Of a stretch of 64,000 bases of DNA, positions 27,485 through 35,684 are shown in pieces. Position 1 is the first letter of the stretch. The number at the start of each line of letters is the position of its first letter. The notes under the pieces were generated by a model. The model was given only the letters and a program-made list of their open reading frames with translations, was not told the origin of the DNA and ran no database searches. The position numbers and the translations under genes are program-made. The stretch is taken from assembly GCF_005671395.1 (NCBI RefSeq), contig NZ_CP040428.1:1798001-1862000 (forward strand), written 5' to 3'. The stretch is from Jejubacter calystegiae (GTDB taxonomy: Bacteria > Pseudomonadota > Gammaproteobacteria > Enterobacterales > Enterobacteriaceae).

Positions 27485-27755
27485 AGCGTGATCCTGTTCC
27501 GGGAGAGAGAAGCGGTTCAGATTAGTAAAACCGCTAACAGGATCAGATAACAAAGCGGGGCAAATGTAAACCGTTGCAGCGTGCCGGAATCGGGATCGGA
27601 TTCTGAAAAGAGGGGGCAACCGACAGGCTACAGAAGGGAAATAGCGTATAAGCCGCTGTTTTTTTCGGCAATCGACGACGCCAGGCGATCACCTCGCTTG
27701 CATGGCGATCCCCGGCGGGTATAATGGCAGACGCTTACCGCAACCCTTCTACAGT

Positions 27756-27840
27756 GCCGAAGTGGCGAAATCGGTAGACGCAGTTGATTCAAAATCAACC
27801 GTAGAAATACGTGCCGGTTCGAGTCCGGCCTTCGGCACCA
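27756..27840 (+). tRNA. leuX: tRNA-Leu (anticodon CAA)
   Basis: The 85-base gene runs from GCCGAAGTGGCGAAATCGGT to the encoded CCA end, with a seven-base anticodon loop TTCAAAA in the stem GTTGA/TCAAC and the long variable arm of a type II tRNA. The sequence appears the same as E. coli leuX, a well-known integration site; here too a tyrosine integrase gene lies directly downstream. Confidence 0.97.
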
Positions 27841-27963
27841 TCGGAACATCAATAGACGTCAACGGACGTCTTTTTTTGTGCCTGAAATCCAGTATCCGCA
27901 AGGCTTTCCTCGCTTTTTCACTCAACCTAAGTCAACCTGATTCAATCTACATCAACTTACTGA

Positions 27964-28013
27964 TGCGGGTACAACTGCGGGTATATCCCGGTTCGATAAT
28001 GTTTGTACCCACA
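27964..28013. promoter_or_regulatory. Left integrase arm-type repeats
   Basis: Three copies of TGYGGGTAYA: TGCGGGTACA at 27964-27973, TGCGGGTATA at 27976-27985 and an inverted TGTGGGTACA at 28004-28013, just upstream of int. The same pair with the same 12-base spacing is found at 50605-50626. The third copy lies 26 bases before the int start codon, so integrase binding could also autoregulate int. Confidence 0.6.
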
Positions 28014-28038
28014 CAGAACCCTTGAAAGGATACTCATC

Positions 28039-29286
28039 ATGGCTCTGAGTGATGTGAAGGTTCGTTCGGCTAAGCCGGAAGCAAAAGCCTATAAACTTAC
28101 TGACGGTGAAGGCATGGTTTTGTTGGTTCACCCTAATGGCTCCAAATACTGGCGGCTTCGTTATCGCTTCGGCGGCAAAGAGAAAATGCTGGCATTGGGA
28201 AAATATCCTGAAGTTTCGCTGGCGGATGCCAGGGCACGCCGGGATGAAGCCCGTAAGCTGTTAGCAAACAGCATCGATCCCAGTGAGAACAAGAAAGCCG
28301 TTAAGGTAGAGCTGGAGCAAGAGGCGATAACGTTTGAAGTGGTAGCCAGAGACTGGCATGCCAGTAATCAGAAGTGGTCGGCATCGCATAGTGCTCGTGT
28401 ATTGAAAAGCCTGGAAGATAATCTCTTTGCTGCTATTGGTAAGCGGAACATTGCTGAATTGAAGACGCGAGATCTGCTCGTACCTATCAAAGCAGTTGAG
28501 TCATCCGGGCGGCTTGAAGTCGCAGCCCGTTTACAACAGCGAACGACCGCGATTATGCGGTTTGCCGTTCAGAGCGGCTTAATCGATTACAACCCAGCAC
28601 AAGAGATTGCCGGTGCAGTTGCTACGGCGAAAAGACAGCACCGTGCTGCTCTGGAGCTTAACCGTATACCTGAATTACTTCATCGCATTGACCATTACTC
28701 CGGCAGGCCTTTAACTCGATTAGCTGTCGAGCTCACTTTGTTAGTGTTTATCCGCTCAAGTGAACTACGTTTTGCACGCTGGTCTGAAGTAGATTTTGAT
28801 ACGGCTATGTGGACGATTCCGGGTGAGCGTGAACCTTTAGAAGGTGTTAAGCATTCTCAGCGTGGTTCGAAAATGCGCACGCCTCATCTTGTTCCCTTGT
28901 CGCGGCAAGCTCTCGCTATTTTGGAAAAGATCAAAAGCATGAATGGAAATCGAGAACTGATTTTCGTTGGGGATCACGATCCTCGTAAACCCATGAGTGA
29001 AAATACGGTGAACAAGGCTTTGCGAGTGATGGGCTATGACACGAAAACGGAAGTCTGTGGGCATGGTTTCAGGACAATGGCCTGTAGCTCATTGATTGAA
29101 TCGGGTCTATGGTCGAGGGATGCCGTAGAGCGGCAGATGAGCCATCAGGAGCGTAGCTCTGTTAGGGCTGCCTACATCCATAAAGCGGAACATCTGGGGG
29201 AGCGCAGATTGATGCTGCAGTGGTGGGCGGATTATCTGGATGCGAACCGGGAGATAGGGGTAAGTCCGTTTGATTTTGGAAAGTAA
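28039..29286 (+). CDS. P4-type tyrosine site-specific integrase
   Basis: This enzyme catalyses integration and excision of the island at leuX. The 415-residue product has an N-terminal DUF4102-type arm-binding domain (LSDVKVRSAKPEAKAYKLTDGEG...LRYRFGGKEKMLALGKYPEVSL), a central SAM-like domain and the C-terminal catalytic domain. Visible catalytic residues are Arg in RSSELRFARW, His-x-x-Arg in GHGFRTMA and the nucleophile Tyr in AAYIHKAEHLGERR. The ATG at 28039 has GAAAGGA eight bases upstream; a TTG 12 codons earlier is not favoured. It reads away from the tRNA, the usual orientation. Confidence 0.93.
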   Translation: MALSDVKVRSAKPEAKAYKLTDGEGMVLLVHPNGSKYWRLRYRFGGKEKMLALGKYPEVSLADARARRDEARKLLANSIDPSENKKAVKVELEQEAITFEVVARDWHASNQKWSASHSARVLKSLEDNLFAAIGKRNIAELKTRDLLVPIKAVESSGRLEVAARLQQRTTAIMRFAVQSGLIDYNPAQEIAGAVATAKRQHRAALELNRIPELLHRIDHYSGRPLTRLAVELTLLVFIRSSELRFARWSEVDFDTAMWTIPGEREPLEGVKHSQRGSKMRTPHLVPLSRQALAILEKIKSMNGNRELIFVGDHDPRKPMSENTVNKALRVMGYDTKTEVCGHGFRTMACSSLIESGLWSRDAVERQMSHQERSSVRAAYIHKAEHLGERRLMLQWWADYLDANREIGVSPFDFGK

Positions 29287-29385
29287 CACCAAAATATTTT
29301 TCTATCATGAATTCGCAAGATAAATAAGAATAATCATGAGGTTAGTGAGCCCATGATGCATAGCGACAATGACATCGTGAAAAAG

Positions 29386-29459
29386 TAGTACGACGCTACT
29401 GTTGCATAAATTCTCTGTAACCTGTTATAGTCTTCTCACTGACCTAGTACGACGCTACT
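29386..29459 (+). promoter_or_regulatory. Promoter flanked by two identical 15-bp repeats
   Basis: TAGTACGACGCTACT occurs at 29386-29400 and again at 29445-29459; each contains the inverted AGTA-N6-TACT. Between them lies TTGCAT (29402-29407), an 18-base spacer and TATAGT (29426-29431). One repeat abuts the -35 element and the other covers the region just after the expected start site, so a dimeric regulator could control transcription of the small ORF and the half-hsdS/hsdM genes. The gap from int to 29548 holds nothing else. Confidence 0.65.
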
Positions 29460-29548
29460 ACCTAGGGAAGGGAGGGAGTAAATAGCAGCGGCAACTGCTA
29501 TTTACCCGAAACATTCTGGCCAAAACCGCTATGAGAGGCTTTAACAAA

Positions 29549-29737
29549 ATGAACGAAAAAAAATATCAATCCCTGCGTAAAAAGTCAATAAGTAAGGGGG
29601 GGAATATGGCTTGTATTGTTATGCTGGTACACGCGCTCTCCTTTTCCTCATTGCAGATGGATTTAGATGTACGTGTGGGGGATGTGAATTGGAAACACTC
29701 GATTGTGCTTAAAACTACTGGAGGAAAGGGAGAGTAA
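29549..29737 (+). CDS. Small ORF upstream of orphan hsdS/hsdM
   Basis: A 62-codon frame beginning MNEKKYQSLRKKS, with a basic N-terminal third and a hydrophobic middle (MACIVMLVHALSFSSL), ends 16 bases before the half-HsdS start. It is the first ORF after the repeat-flanked promoter. An AGAGG site lies about ten bases before the ATG at 29549; an ATG at 29531 has none. It resembles no family I know and lacks a helix-turn-helix. It could be a leader peptide, a small regulator or a decayed gene. Confidence 0.4.
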   Translation: MNEKKYQSLRKKSISKGGNMACIVMLVHALSFSSLQMDLDVRVGDVNWKHSIVLKTTGGKGE

Positions 29738-29753
29738 TCTCCCTAACTTACTT

Positions 29754-30356
29754 ATGCATAAAATTGTTACATTAGAGAGTGTTGCTGAGATCCGTTTAGG
29801 GATGCCCTTTAAATCGGCAATACAAGATGCTGGTGAGCAAGGCTCCTGTTATCTCATCCAGACGAAAGATATTGGGCTGGACGGCAGTTTAGATCTAGAT
29901 GCTTTAACTTCTGTTATCCCAGAAGGTAATCCTGAGAAGCATTATCTTTTCCCTAATGATATTTTATTACGTCTGCGGGGACCTGTGTTTTCAGCTGGGA
30001 TTATCGAAGGGAATCTAGGCAAACCAATCATTACGTCCAATCAGTTAGCAGTAATTAGATGTAATGAAAATTTAATACTACCACATTATTTACATTGGTA
30101 TATTAACTCTACTTCTGGAAGTAAATATTTTCGCAGTTTGAGTGAAGGTACTAGTATTAGTAAAGTTAATTCAAAAACGGTTTCTAAAATGACTGTTAAA
30201 CTCCCAAATTTGGGGGTTCAAGAAAAGATTGGTTCTATTAATAGAAACTGGAATAAACAAAAAATAGTCTATAATTCACTAATACAAAATGGCGATGTGC
30301 TCTTTGATGGTATATGTGAAAGTATCATTAATAGCGAGGGGTTAGAAAATGAGTGA
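29754..30356 (+). CDS. Half-length type I specificity subunit (single TRD)
   Basis: HsdS subunits pick the DNA target of type I enzymes and normally have two target-recognition domains in about 400 residues. This product has about 200 residues and one such domain: the opening VTLESVAEIRLGMPFK and the conserved NDILLRLRGPVFSAGI, then TSNQLAVIRC and EGTSISKVNSKTV, with a short helical conserved region at the end (LGVQEKIGSINRNWNKQKIVYNSL). Half-subunits can act as dimers. No strong ribosome site precedes the ATG at 29754; coupling to the upstream small ORF is likely. It overlaps hsdM by eight bases and is strikingly AT-rich, as is its partner. Confidence 0.75.
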   Translation: MHKIVTLESVAEIRLGMPFKSAIQDAGEQGSCYLIQTKDIGLDGSLDLDALTSVIPEGNPEKHYLFPNDILLRLRGPVFSAGIIEGNLGKPIITSNQLAVIRCNENLILPHYLHWYINSTSGSKYFRSLSEGTSISKVNSKTVSKMTVKLPNLGVQEKIGSINRNWNKQKIVYNSLIQNGDVLFDGICESIINSEGLENE

Positions 30357-31830
30357 AATGAAGATGCTTCATAAATCACTTTTACTTGCTTGTGATTTGT
30401 TTAGAGGGAAAGTTGACTCATCTTCTTATAAAGATTATATATTTTCAATTTTATTGCTGAAATATATTTCTGATGTTAAGTCTGATTATGAGTGCGATTT
30501 AATCAATGGAGAATATTCTGAGTTGTTAGAAATTGTTTCTCGAGTACCAGAGGATGCTAGTTTTTATAAAATATATCATGATGCTAAGAATCATGGTGAT
30601 TATATCGGAGAGAGGATTGATGATTCGCTGAGATTAATTGATCAGGCTATTGATTCTGTCTGCCAAAGTAGAGGTGGTTATTTATTCGAGTCAATAAAAT
30701 TTGCGACGGTTAATTTTGGTGCAAAATCAGAAAGGGACCGGATGCTTAATGAATTACTCGATATTTTTGCAAGTCCTGAAATGAAATTTGATTATACCCA
30801 GGATGGTAATAAAAAGATAAAAGTAGCATGTAGATATCTTTTTGAAAAAATTGCATCTGACTCGGCTATGAGGGGGGCAGAATTTTATACTCCAGACGGT
30901 GTTTCACTACTATTTGCAGAGTTATTGCAGCCTAGGGATGGAGATAGTATTTGTGATCCTACTTGTGGGTCTGGTTCTCTTTTAATTACCCTAGGGGAAA
31001 AAATAAAAAAATCCTTTAGAAGCGATAATTATACTTTGTTTGGTCAAGAAGTTAATAGATCCATTTGGGCCTTGGCTAAAATGAATATGATTATGCATAA
31101 CGAAATTAATAGTCGGATAGAATGGGGGGATGTAATATCTAACCCTCAGCTTCTGGATACAGATAATAGATTGATGCAGTTTGATGTAGTTGCTTCTAAC
31201 CCTCCGTTAAATATTATCGGTTGGAATCATGATGATTTAGTACGTAATGATTATGGTCGCTTTAATTTAGGTTTCCCACCTCAGTCTAAGGGTGATTATG
31301 CCTTTATTTTGCACATGGTTTCAACACTTAAAAGTGCAACTGGTAGAATGGCCATACTGGTATCTCACGGCGTATTGTTCCGTGGAGGTCAAGAGGAGAG
31401 TATAAGGAAAAATTTAATCAGTGAAGGGTTGTTAGATGCGGTAATAGGTCTACCAGATAGATTGCTTCCTGGGACAGCGATACCAACTGCCATTTTGATA
31501 TTCAGGAGAGATAGAAACAATTCTAATGTCGTGTTTATTGACGCATCTGATTTGGCTAAACCCGTAAAAGGGCGCAATTTGATAACAAATGAAATCATTG
31601 AAAAAATATCAAAATGCTACTTTGAAAGGAGTAGTGTCGATGATTTTTCACATGTGGCTTCTTATGATGAAATACAATTAAATGATTTTAATTTAAATAT
31701 ATCTCGGTATGTTAAGAAGCATGAGGAGCAGGTTTTTGTTGATCTTGAGAGATTACGTCAACAGCGTGAAGAACTACTATCAACATTGCACGGATTAGAA
31801 AGAGAAATGAAAAAATATATTGATAATTGA
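30349..31830 (+). CDS. Orphan type I DNA methyltransferase subunit (HsdM-like, NPPL)
   Basis: HsdM subunits transfer a methyl group from SAM to N6 of adenine. The 493-residue protein has the N-terminal helical HsdM domain (LFRGKVDSSSYKDYIFSILLLKYIS), AEFYTPDGVSLLFAEL, SAM motif I DPTCGSGSLL (Asp203) and a C-terminal coiled coil (LERLRQQREELLSTL). Motif IV, normally NPP(F/Y/W), reads Asn284-Pro-Pro-Leu287, so the aromatic residue that stacks on the flipped adenine is missing. There is no hsdR on this strand; the gene converges on the complete type I operon, 45 bases from its end. Codon use and base content are far more AT-rich than all neighbours, indicating separate acquisition. Confidence 0.82.
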   Translation: MSEMKMLHKSLLLACDLFRGKVDSSSYKDYIFSILLLKYISDVKSDYECDLINGEYSELLEIVSRVPEDASFYKIYHDAKNHGDYIGERIDDSLRLIDQAIDSVCQSRGGYLFESIKFATVNFGAKSERDRMLNELLDIFASPEMKFDYTQDGNKKIKVACRYLFEKIASDSAMRGAEFYTPDGVSLLFAELLQPRDGDSICDPTCGSGSLLITLGEKIKKSFRSDNYTLFGQEVNRSIWALAKMNMIMHNEINSRIEWGDVISNPQLLDTDNRLMQFDVVASNPPLNIIGWNHDDLVRNDYGRFNLGFPPQSKGDYAFILHMVSTLKSATGRMAILVSHGVLFRGGQEESIRKNLISEGLLDAVIGLPDRLLPGTAIPTAILIFRRDRNNSNVVFIDASDLAKPVKGRNLITNEIIEKISKCYFERSSVDDFSHVASYDEIQLNDFNLNISRYVKKHEEQVFVDLERLRQQREELLSTLHGLEREMKKYIDN

Positions 31831-31875
31831 TGGAGATGGTTGATGCAATAGTATCAACCATTTTCTGATTAAATT

Positions 31876-32589
31876 TCAATATCCCCAGTGATTATAAGCC
31901 AAGGGCATTTTATTCAACTTAGCTCTGTGTTCACGCCAGTTTGGCAAGTGAATACTCATCAGACCGATAAAACGCTCATTGTGCTTGCGTTCGTGTAGAT
32001 GAACTAGCTCGTGAACCACAATGAATTCAAGGCATTCAGGTGGTTTTTTTACCAGTTCGAGATTGATCCAGATACGTGCGGTCTGTGGGTTACAGCTTCC
32101 CCATTTGGTCTTCATTCGCTTGATACCAACAAAACTGGCTTCAGCTTTTATCTCTTGCTGCCATTTTGCCATTAACTTAGGCAGTCTTTGTTTTAAAATA
32201 CCTCGATACCACTGGTTGAGAACTGCTTCCCGCTGAGCCGTATCATAATGTGGAGGTACTTTCATTCGTATCCAGCCACCCTGAAGTTTCACTTCAGCGG
32301 GCTTATCTACTAAAACTACATCCAGCCGATATCCCCTTCCCCAAAGGTAGTGTGTTTCGCCGCTACACATTTCTCGTTCACTCTGGCGCGGCTGAGACTG
32401 AAATTGTGCTTGCTGCTGTCGAATCCATACCAGCCTTCTGACAACAGCCATCCTGATAGCTGTGTCTGACAGTGAGACGGGAGCCGATACTCTTACTCGG
32501 CCATCCGGAGGAAGTACGCTGATATGCAAGTTTTTGATTGGCTTACGCTGCAGATCGAGAGTGAGTTCACCAAATGTAACCAACGGCAT
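31876..32589 (-). CDS. YgjP/SprT-like zinc metalloprotease of the type I operon
   Basis: This 237-residue protein of the YgjP (DUF45, M48-like) family has the zinc-protease motif VVHELVHLHERKHNERF near residue 190 and the family signature KTKWGSCNPQTARIWINLEL. It is the last gene of the minus-strand type I operon, and its ATG overlaps the hsdR stop. Proteins of this family are regularly found behind hsdR in type I loci; a role in controlling HsdR turnover has been supposed, but I know of no proven one. It has no signal peptide, so it acts in the cytoplasm. Confidence 0.82.
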   Translation of the reverse strand: MPLVTFGELTLDLQRKPIKNLHISVLPPDGRVRVSAPVSLSDTAIRMAVVRRLVWIRQQQAQFQSQPRQSEREMCSGETHYLWGRGYRLDVVLVDKPAEVKLQGGWIRMKVPPHYDTAQREAVLNQWYRGILKQRLPKLMAKWQQEIKAEASFVGIKRMKTKWGSCNPQTARIWINLELVKKPPECLEFIVVHELVHLHERKHNERFIGLMSIHLPNWREHRAKLNKMPLAYNHWGY

Positions 32590-35500
32590 CAGCGGTACTC
32601 CTTCTGTGCCTTCACCAGAGCCATAACATCCGCGACCGTCACTGAATAACCTTTAATTTCTTCCGCGATAGCAAAGCTGATCTCGCGCTCTTTAAAACGA
32701 TCCCCATACCAGTCGGCCTTTTTAGTGTGACGTACTGCAGTATCTATCTTTATAACTAACACTTCATCCTGCCCGAGGTTGTCATACAACGCTTTCTTGG
32801 CAAGGGTATCAATGCTTGCTGGATAAGTACTTTTACTTCCGGATTGCGGATGTTTAACCTGCTTCGCTAGTTCACGTACGCGCTCCAGATAATCTTGATA
32901 GGAGATAGCCTGTTGACGACGAAGTGCGATCAGTTCATCAAGCAACACCGACATTTTTTCGTAGTATTTCGGGTTGACTGGGTTTTCATCAACAATGGTT
33001 CTGCGAACGTTATTTTCAATCGCTTCAGCCATCGCCTCTTGGTTGCCACGCATGTCGGCTGGAAGTCCATCCAGTGCTTCTTCTCCGCGTTCAATAATCA
33101 ACTCAAGCAGCCCTAGTTCCTCAAAATCCATAAGAGTTTCACTAGGATCGGCATCCACCCAAAGATCCAGCATCTGCCGCATACCTGGCTCGAACTGCTT
33201 CATGTCCACGAAATCTCCACTGGATATTTTTATTTCGTCGCGGACTTTTGTATAAAACTCAACATCAATGCGGATTTGATTTGCCTGCGGCTCGCTATAA
33301 CCAGCATCTGTTAGCTCACCTGCCAGATTGGTAAAAGCACGGATAAGCTTTGCCACGGATTGATACAATGTCAGACGTAAAGCTTCTTTCTCAGATAACT
33401 GCTCTATCGACGCCCCTGATTCTCCACAAAAATAATGCTGATAATCAAGTTGATTGCGTGGCATTTTTACTGGTTCGCAGAGGGTGCGAACGGCATCCAG
33501 AGCACCATCAAGATCGATTTTCGCCTGTTGCAATCGATCCTTCAATAAACCGGCTACATCTTCTTTGTCGTAGCCATCAAAGGCTTCTGCGGTGTAGTCC
33601 TGAACTGTTTTTTCCAATGAGCGGAAAAGGTCTTTATAGTCGACAATATAGCCGTATTCTTTATCTTCACCATCCAACCGGTTAACGCGACATATCGCCT
33701 GGAAAAGGTTGTGATCAGCCATTTTCTTGTCGATATAGAGGTAAGTTGCTGAAGGAGCATCAAAGCCAGTTAATAACTTATCAACGACTATCAGAAGGCG
33801 CATCTGGCCCGGTTCTTTAATGAAGCGTTGTTTGACCTCTTTTTCAAAATCACTTACACGTTTGGCTGCTTCAGCCTCAGGCTGTTCAAAATACTCCGCA
33901 AGCATTTTGCGATAGATGTTGTACTTGGCCAGTTTCTCAGTCAGTCCTTCACCGCTCTCCTCGCCTTTAATCTCACTGGCATTTGGCTGGTAGCTCGTCA
34001 CAATCGCACATTTACCGGCAAAACCAGCTTCACTAAACATCTCATAGCATTTGCAGGCCTGATAGACGCTGGAACAAACCAGCATAGCGTTACCGCGGCC
34101 GTCGGCGAGTCGTGGCTTTTGTTCAAAATCGAGAAGGATGTCAGCCACAATCTGTTCCAGCCGCGAGCGGCTCGACAACAGCTTCTGCATCGAAGCCCAT
34201 TTCTGCTTGAGTTGCTGTTGGCCAAGGCGAGAAAGTTTAGATGTCTTAGCATCAAACCACTGGTCGACTTTTTTCTGAGATTTGACCCGCTGATCGATGT
34301 CACGAGCTTCGTAGCGCAGGTCCAGTACAACCCCATCATTGACTGCTTCATCAAATTTATAAGTGTGGATATAAGGCCCGAAGACCTCCACTGACTTCTT
34401 CTTATCTTTCTTCATCAGCGGGGTACCGGTGAAACCGATAAATTGTGCATCTGGCAAAATGCTTGTCATTGCCGAATGCAATTTGCCGGATTGGGTTCGG
34501 TGGCACTCATCCACAAACACGAATAATTTTCCCTTCGGGCTAAAATCGGCAGGGATATTTCGTTTCATTTGATCGATAAAATCGTCCGTGTCAGCGTCTT
34601 TGTCATCCTTTTCCTGACGACCAAATTTATGCACGAGTGAGCATATAAGCCAGGGTTTGGTTTGATTCAGGCGAGTCACCAGATCCGCACCGCTCCGAGT
34701 GCGAAGGATCTCTTCTTCCACACCGTTAAACACTTTCTCGATCTGTTCATCAAGTTCTGTACGGTCGGTAATGATTAAAACTCGGCTATCGGTAATATTT
34801 TCTCTGATCCACTTTGCCAGCCAAACCATTGTCAGACTTTTACCACTGCCCTGGGTATGCCATATAATCCCGCCTTCATTGCGTTGAATAAACGGTTTTG
34901 TTGCAGTGACGCCAAAATATTGGTTATGACGGCAGGTTTTTTTCACTCCAGCATCGAAAACGATAAAGTCGTGGATCAATTCCAGCAGGCGCTGTTTATT
35001 GCATATCTGAGCCAGGTGACGATCAAGCATGTAGGCGTGAGGTGATTCCGCGGCTTCTTTCCATTGAAGGTAATATTTCTCCGGCGTTTCGATTACACCA
35101 TAGCGAAGCCCTTCTAAATCATTACCGGCCATCACCAATTGGATGGTAGTGAAGAAGTTGCGGATGAAGGCTTTTTGCTGATTATCGAGGTTTTGGCGGA
35201 TGCCCTCTGAAACTGAAACTGTAGAACGTTTTAGCTCAATGACACCAAGCGCAATACCGTTAACATACAGCACCAAATCCGGGCGCTTTTTATTTTCACC
35301 GTTGTAGGTCACTTCTTCAGCTATAGCAAAATCATTGGCTTCTGGATTTTTCCAGTCCACCAACCACACGGTTTGATTCTGCTCACCAGCACCTTCTTTA
35401 TCCTTCACGCCGTAGCGTAGCAGGCGATAGACCTCTTTGTTTGCATCATAGAGGATACGGCCTTCACCGAGGCTTGCGGCTCGATCTAGTTGACGTAATG

Positions 35501-35684
35501 CTCTGGCGATTAGGACTTCTGAAACGCCGCATTTCGTTAACCAGGCAGAAACTAAGCCTGGTTCGATGTTCCGGTTGTCTTCTCTTTTGTGCCAGTTACC
35601 AAGATAGTGATAACCGAGATGATCGGTGAATAACTGGATAACACGTTTTTGTGTCATGCGTTCACGTTGACCAACACTGTTCAT
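32589..35684 (-). CDS. hsdR: Type I restriction subunit HsdR
   Basis: This is the motor and nuclease subunit of the type I enzyme. In the 1031-residue protein an N-terminal PD-(D/E)xK nuclease is visible ([21 protein letters not shown], about 135-155). A superfamily 2 translocase follows with Walker [18 protein letters not shown] (about 280), DEAD-like [14 protein letters not shown], motif [10 protein letters not shown], and the later motif [19 protein letters not shown]-terminal helical domain that binds the MTase core follows. It starts at an ATG four bases inside the upstream DUF262-DUF1524 gene, and the metalloprotease gene begins at its stop, so the operon is tightly packed. No frameshift is seen, so the enzyme should be functional. 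Confidence 0.94.
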   Translation of the reverse strand: MNSVGQRERMTQKRVIQLFTDHLGYHYLGNWHKREDNRNIEPGLVSAWLTKCGVSEVLIARALRQLDRAASLGEGRILYDANKEVYRLLRYGVKDKEGAGEQNQTVWLVDWKNPEANDFAIAEEVTYNGENKKRPDLVLYVNGIALGVIELKRSTVSVSEGIRQNLDNQQKAFIRNFFTTIQLVMAGNDLEGLRYGVIETPEKYYLQWKEAAESPHAYMLDRHLAQICNKQRLLELIHDFIVFDAGVKKTCRHNQYFGVTATKPFIQRNEGGIIWHTQGSGKSLTMVWLAKWIRENITDSRVLIITDRTELDEQIEKVFNGVEEEILRTRSGADLVTRLNQTKPWLICSLVHKFGRQEKDDKDADTDDFIDQMKRNIPADFSPKGKLFVFVDECHRTQSGKLHSAMTSILPDAQFIGFTGTPLMKKDKKKSVEVFGPYIHTYKFDEAVNDGVVLDLRYEARDIDQRVKSQKKVDQWFDAKTSKLSRLGQQQLKQKWASMQKLLSSRSRLEQIVADILLDFEQKPRLADGRGNAMLVCSSVYQACKCYEMFSEAGFAGKCAIVTSYQPNASEIKGEESGEGLTEKLAKYNIYRKMLAEYFEQPEAEAAKRVSDFEKEVKQRFIKEPGQMRLLIVVDKLLTGFDAPSATYLYIDKKMADHNLFQAICRVNRLDGEDKEYGYIVDYKDLFRSLEKTVQDYTAEAFDGYDKEDVAGLLKDRLQQAKIDLDGALDAVRTLCEPVKMPRNQLDYQHYFCGESGASIEQLSEKEALRLTLYQSVAKLIRAFTNLAGELTDAGYSEPQANQIRIDVEFYTKVRDEIKISSGDFVDMKQFEPGMRQMLDLWVDADPSETLMDFEELGLLELIIERGEEALDGLPADMRGNQEAMAEAIENNVRRTIVDENPVNPKYYEKMSVLLDELIALRRQQAISYQDYLERVRELAKQVKHPQSGSKSTYPASIDTLAKKALYDNLGQDEVLVIKIDTAVRHTKKADWYGDRFKEREISFAIAEEIKGYSVTVADVMALVKAQKEYR

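Noticed and set aside
27619-27700. Longer N-terminus for the leuX-side HNH protein (start at 27619)
   Set aside because: The extra 45 residues are unlike the family and lack a ribosome site; the ATG at 27484 has one.
29386-29459. CRISPR-like repeat pair
   Set aside because: Only two 15-bp copies with a promoter between them and no cas genes; an operator pair explains it better.
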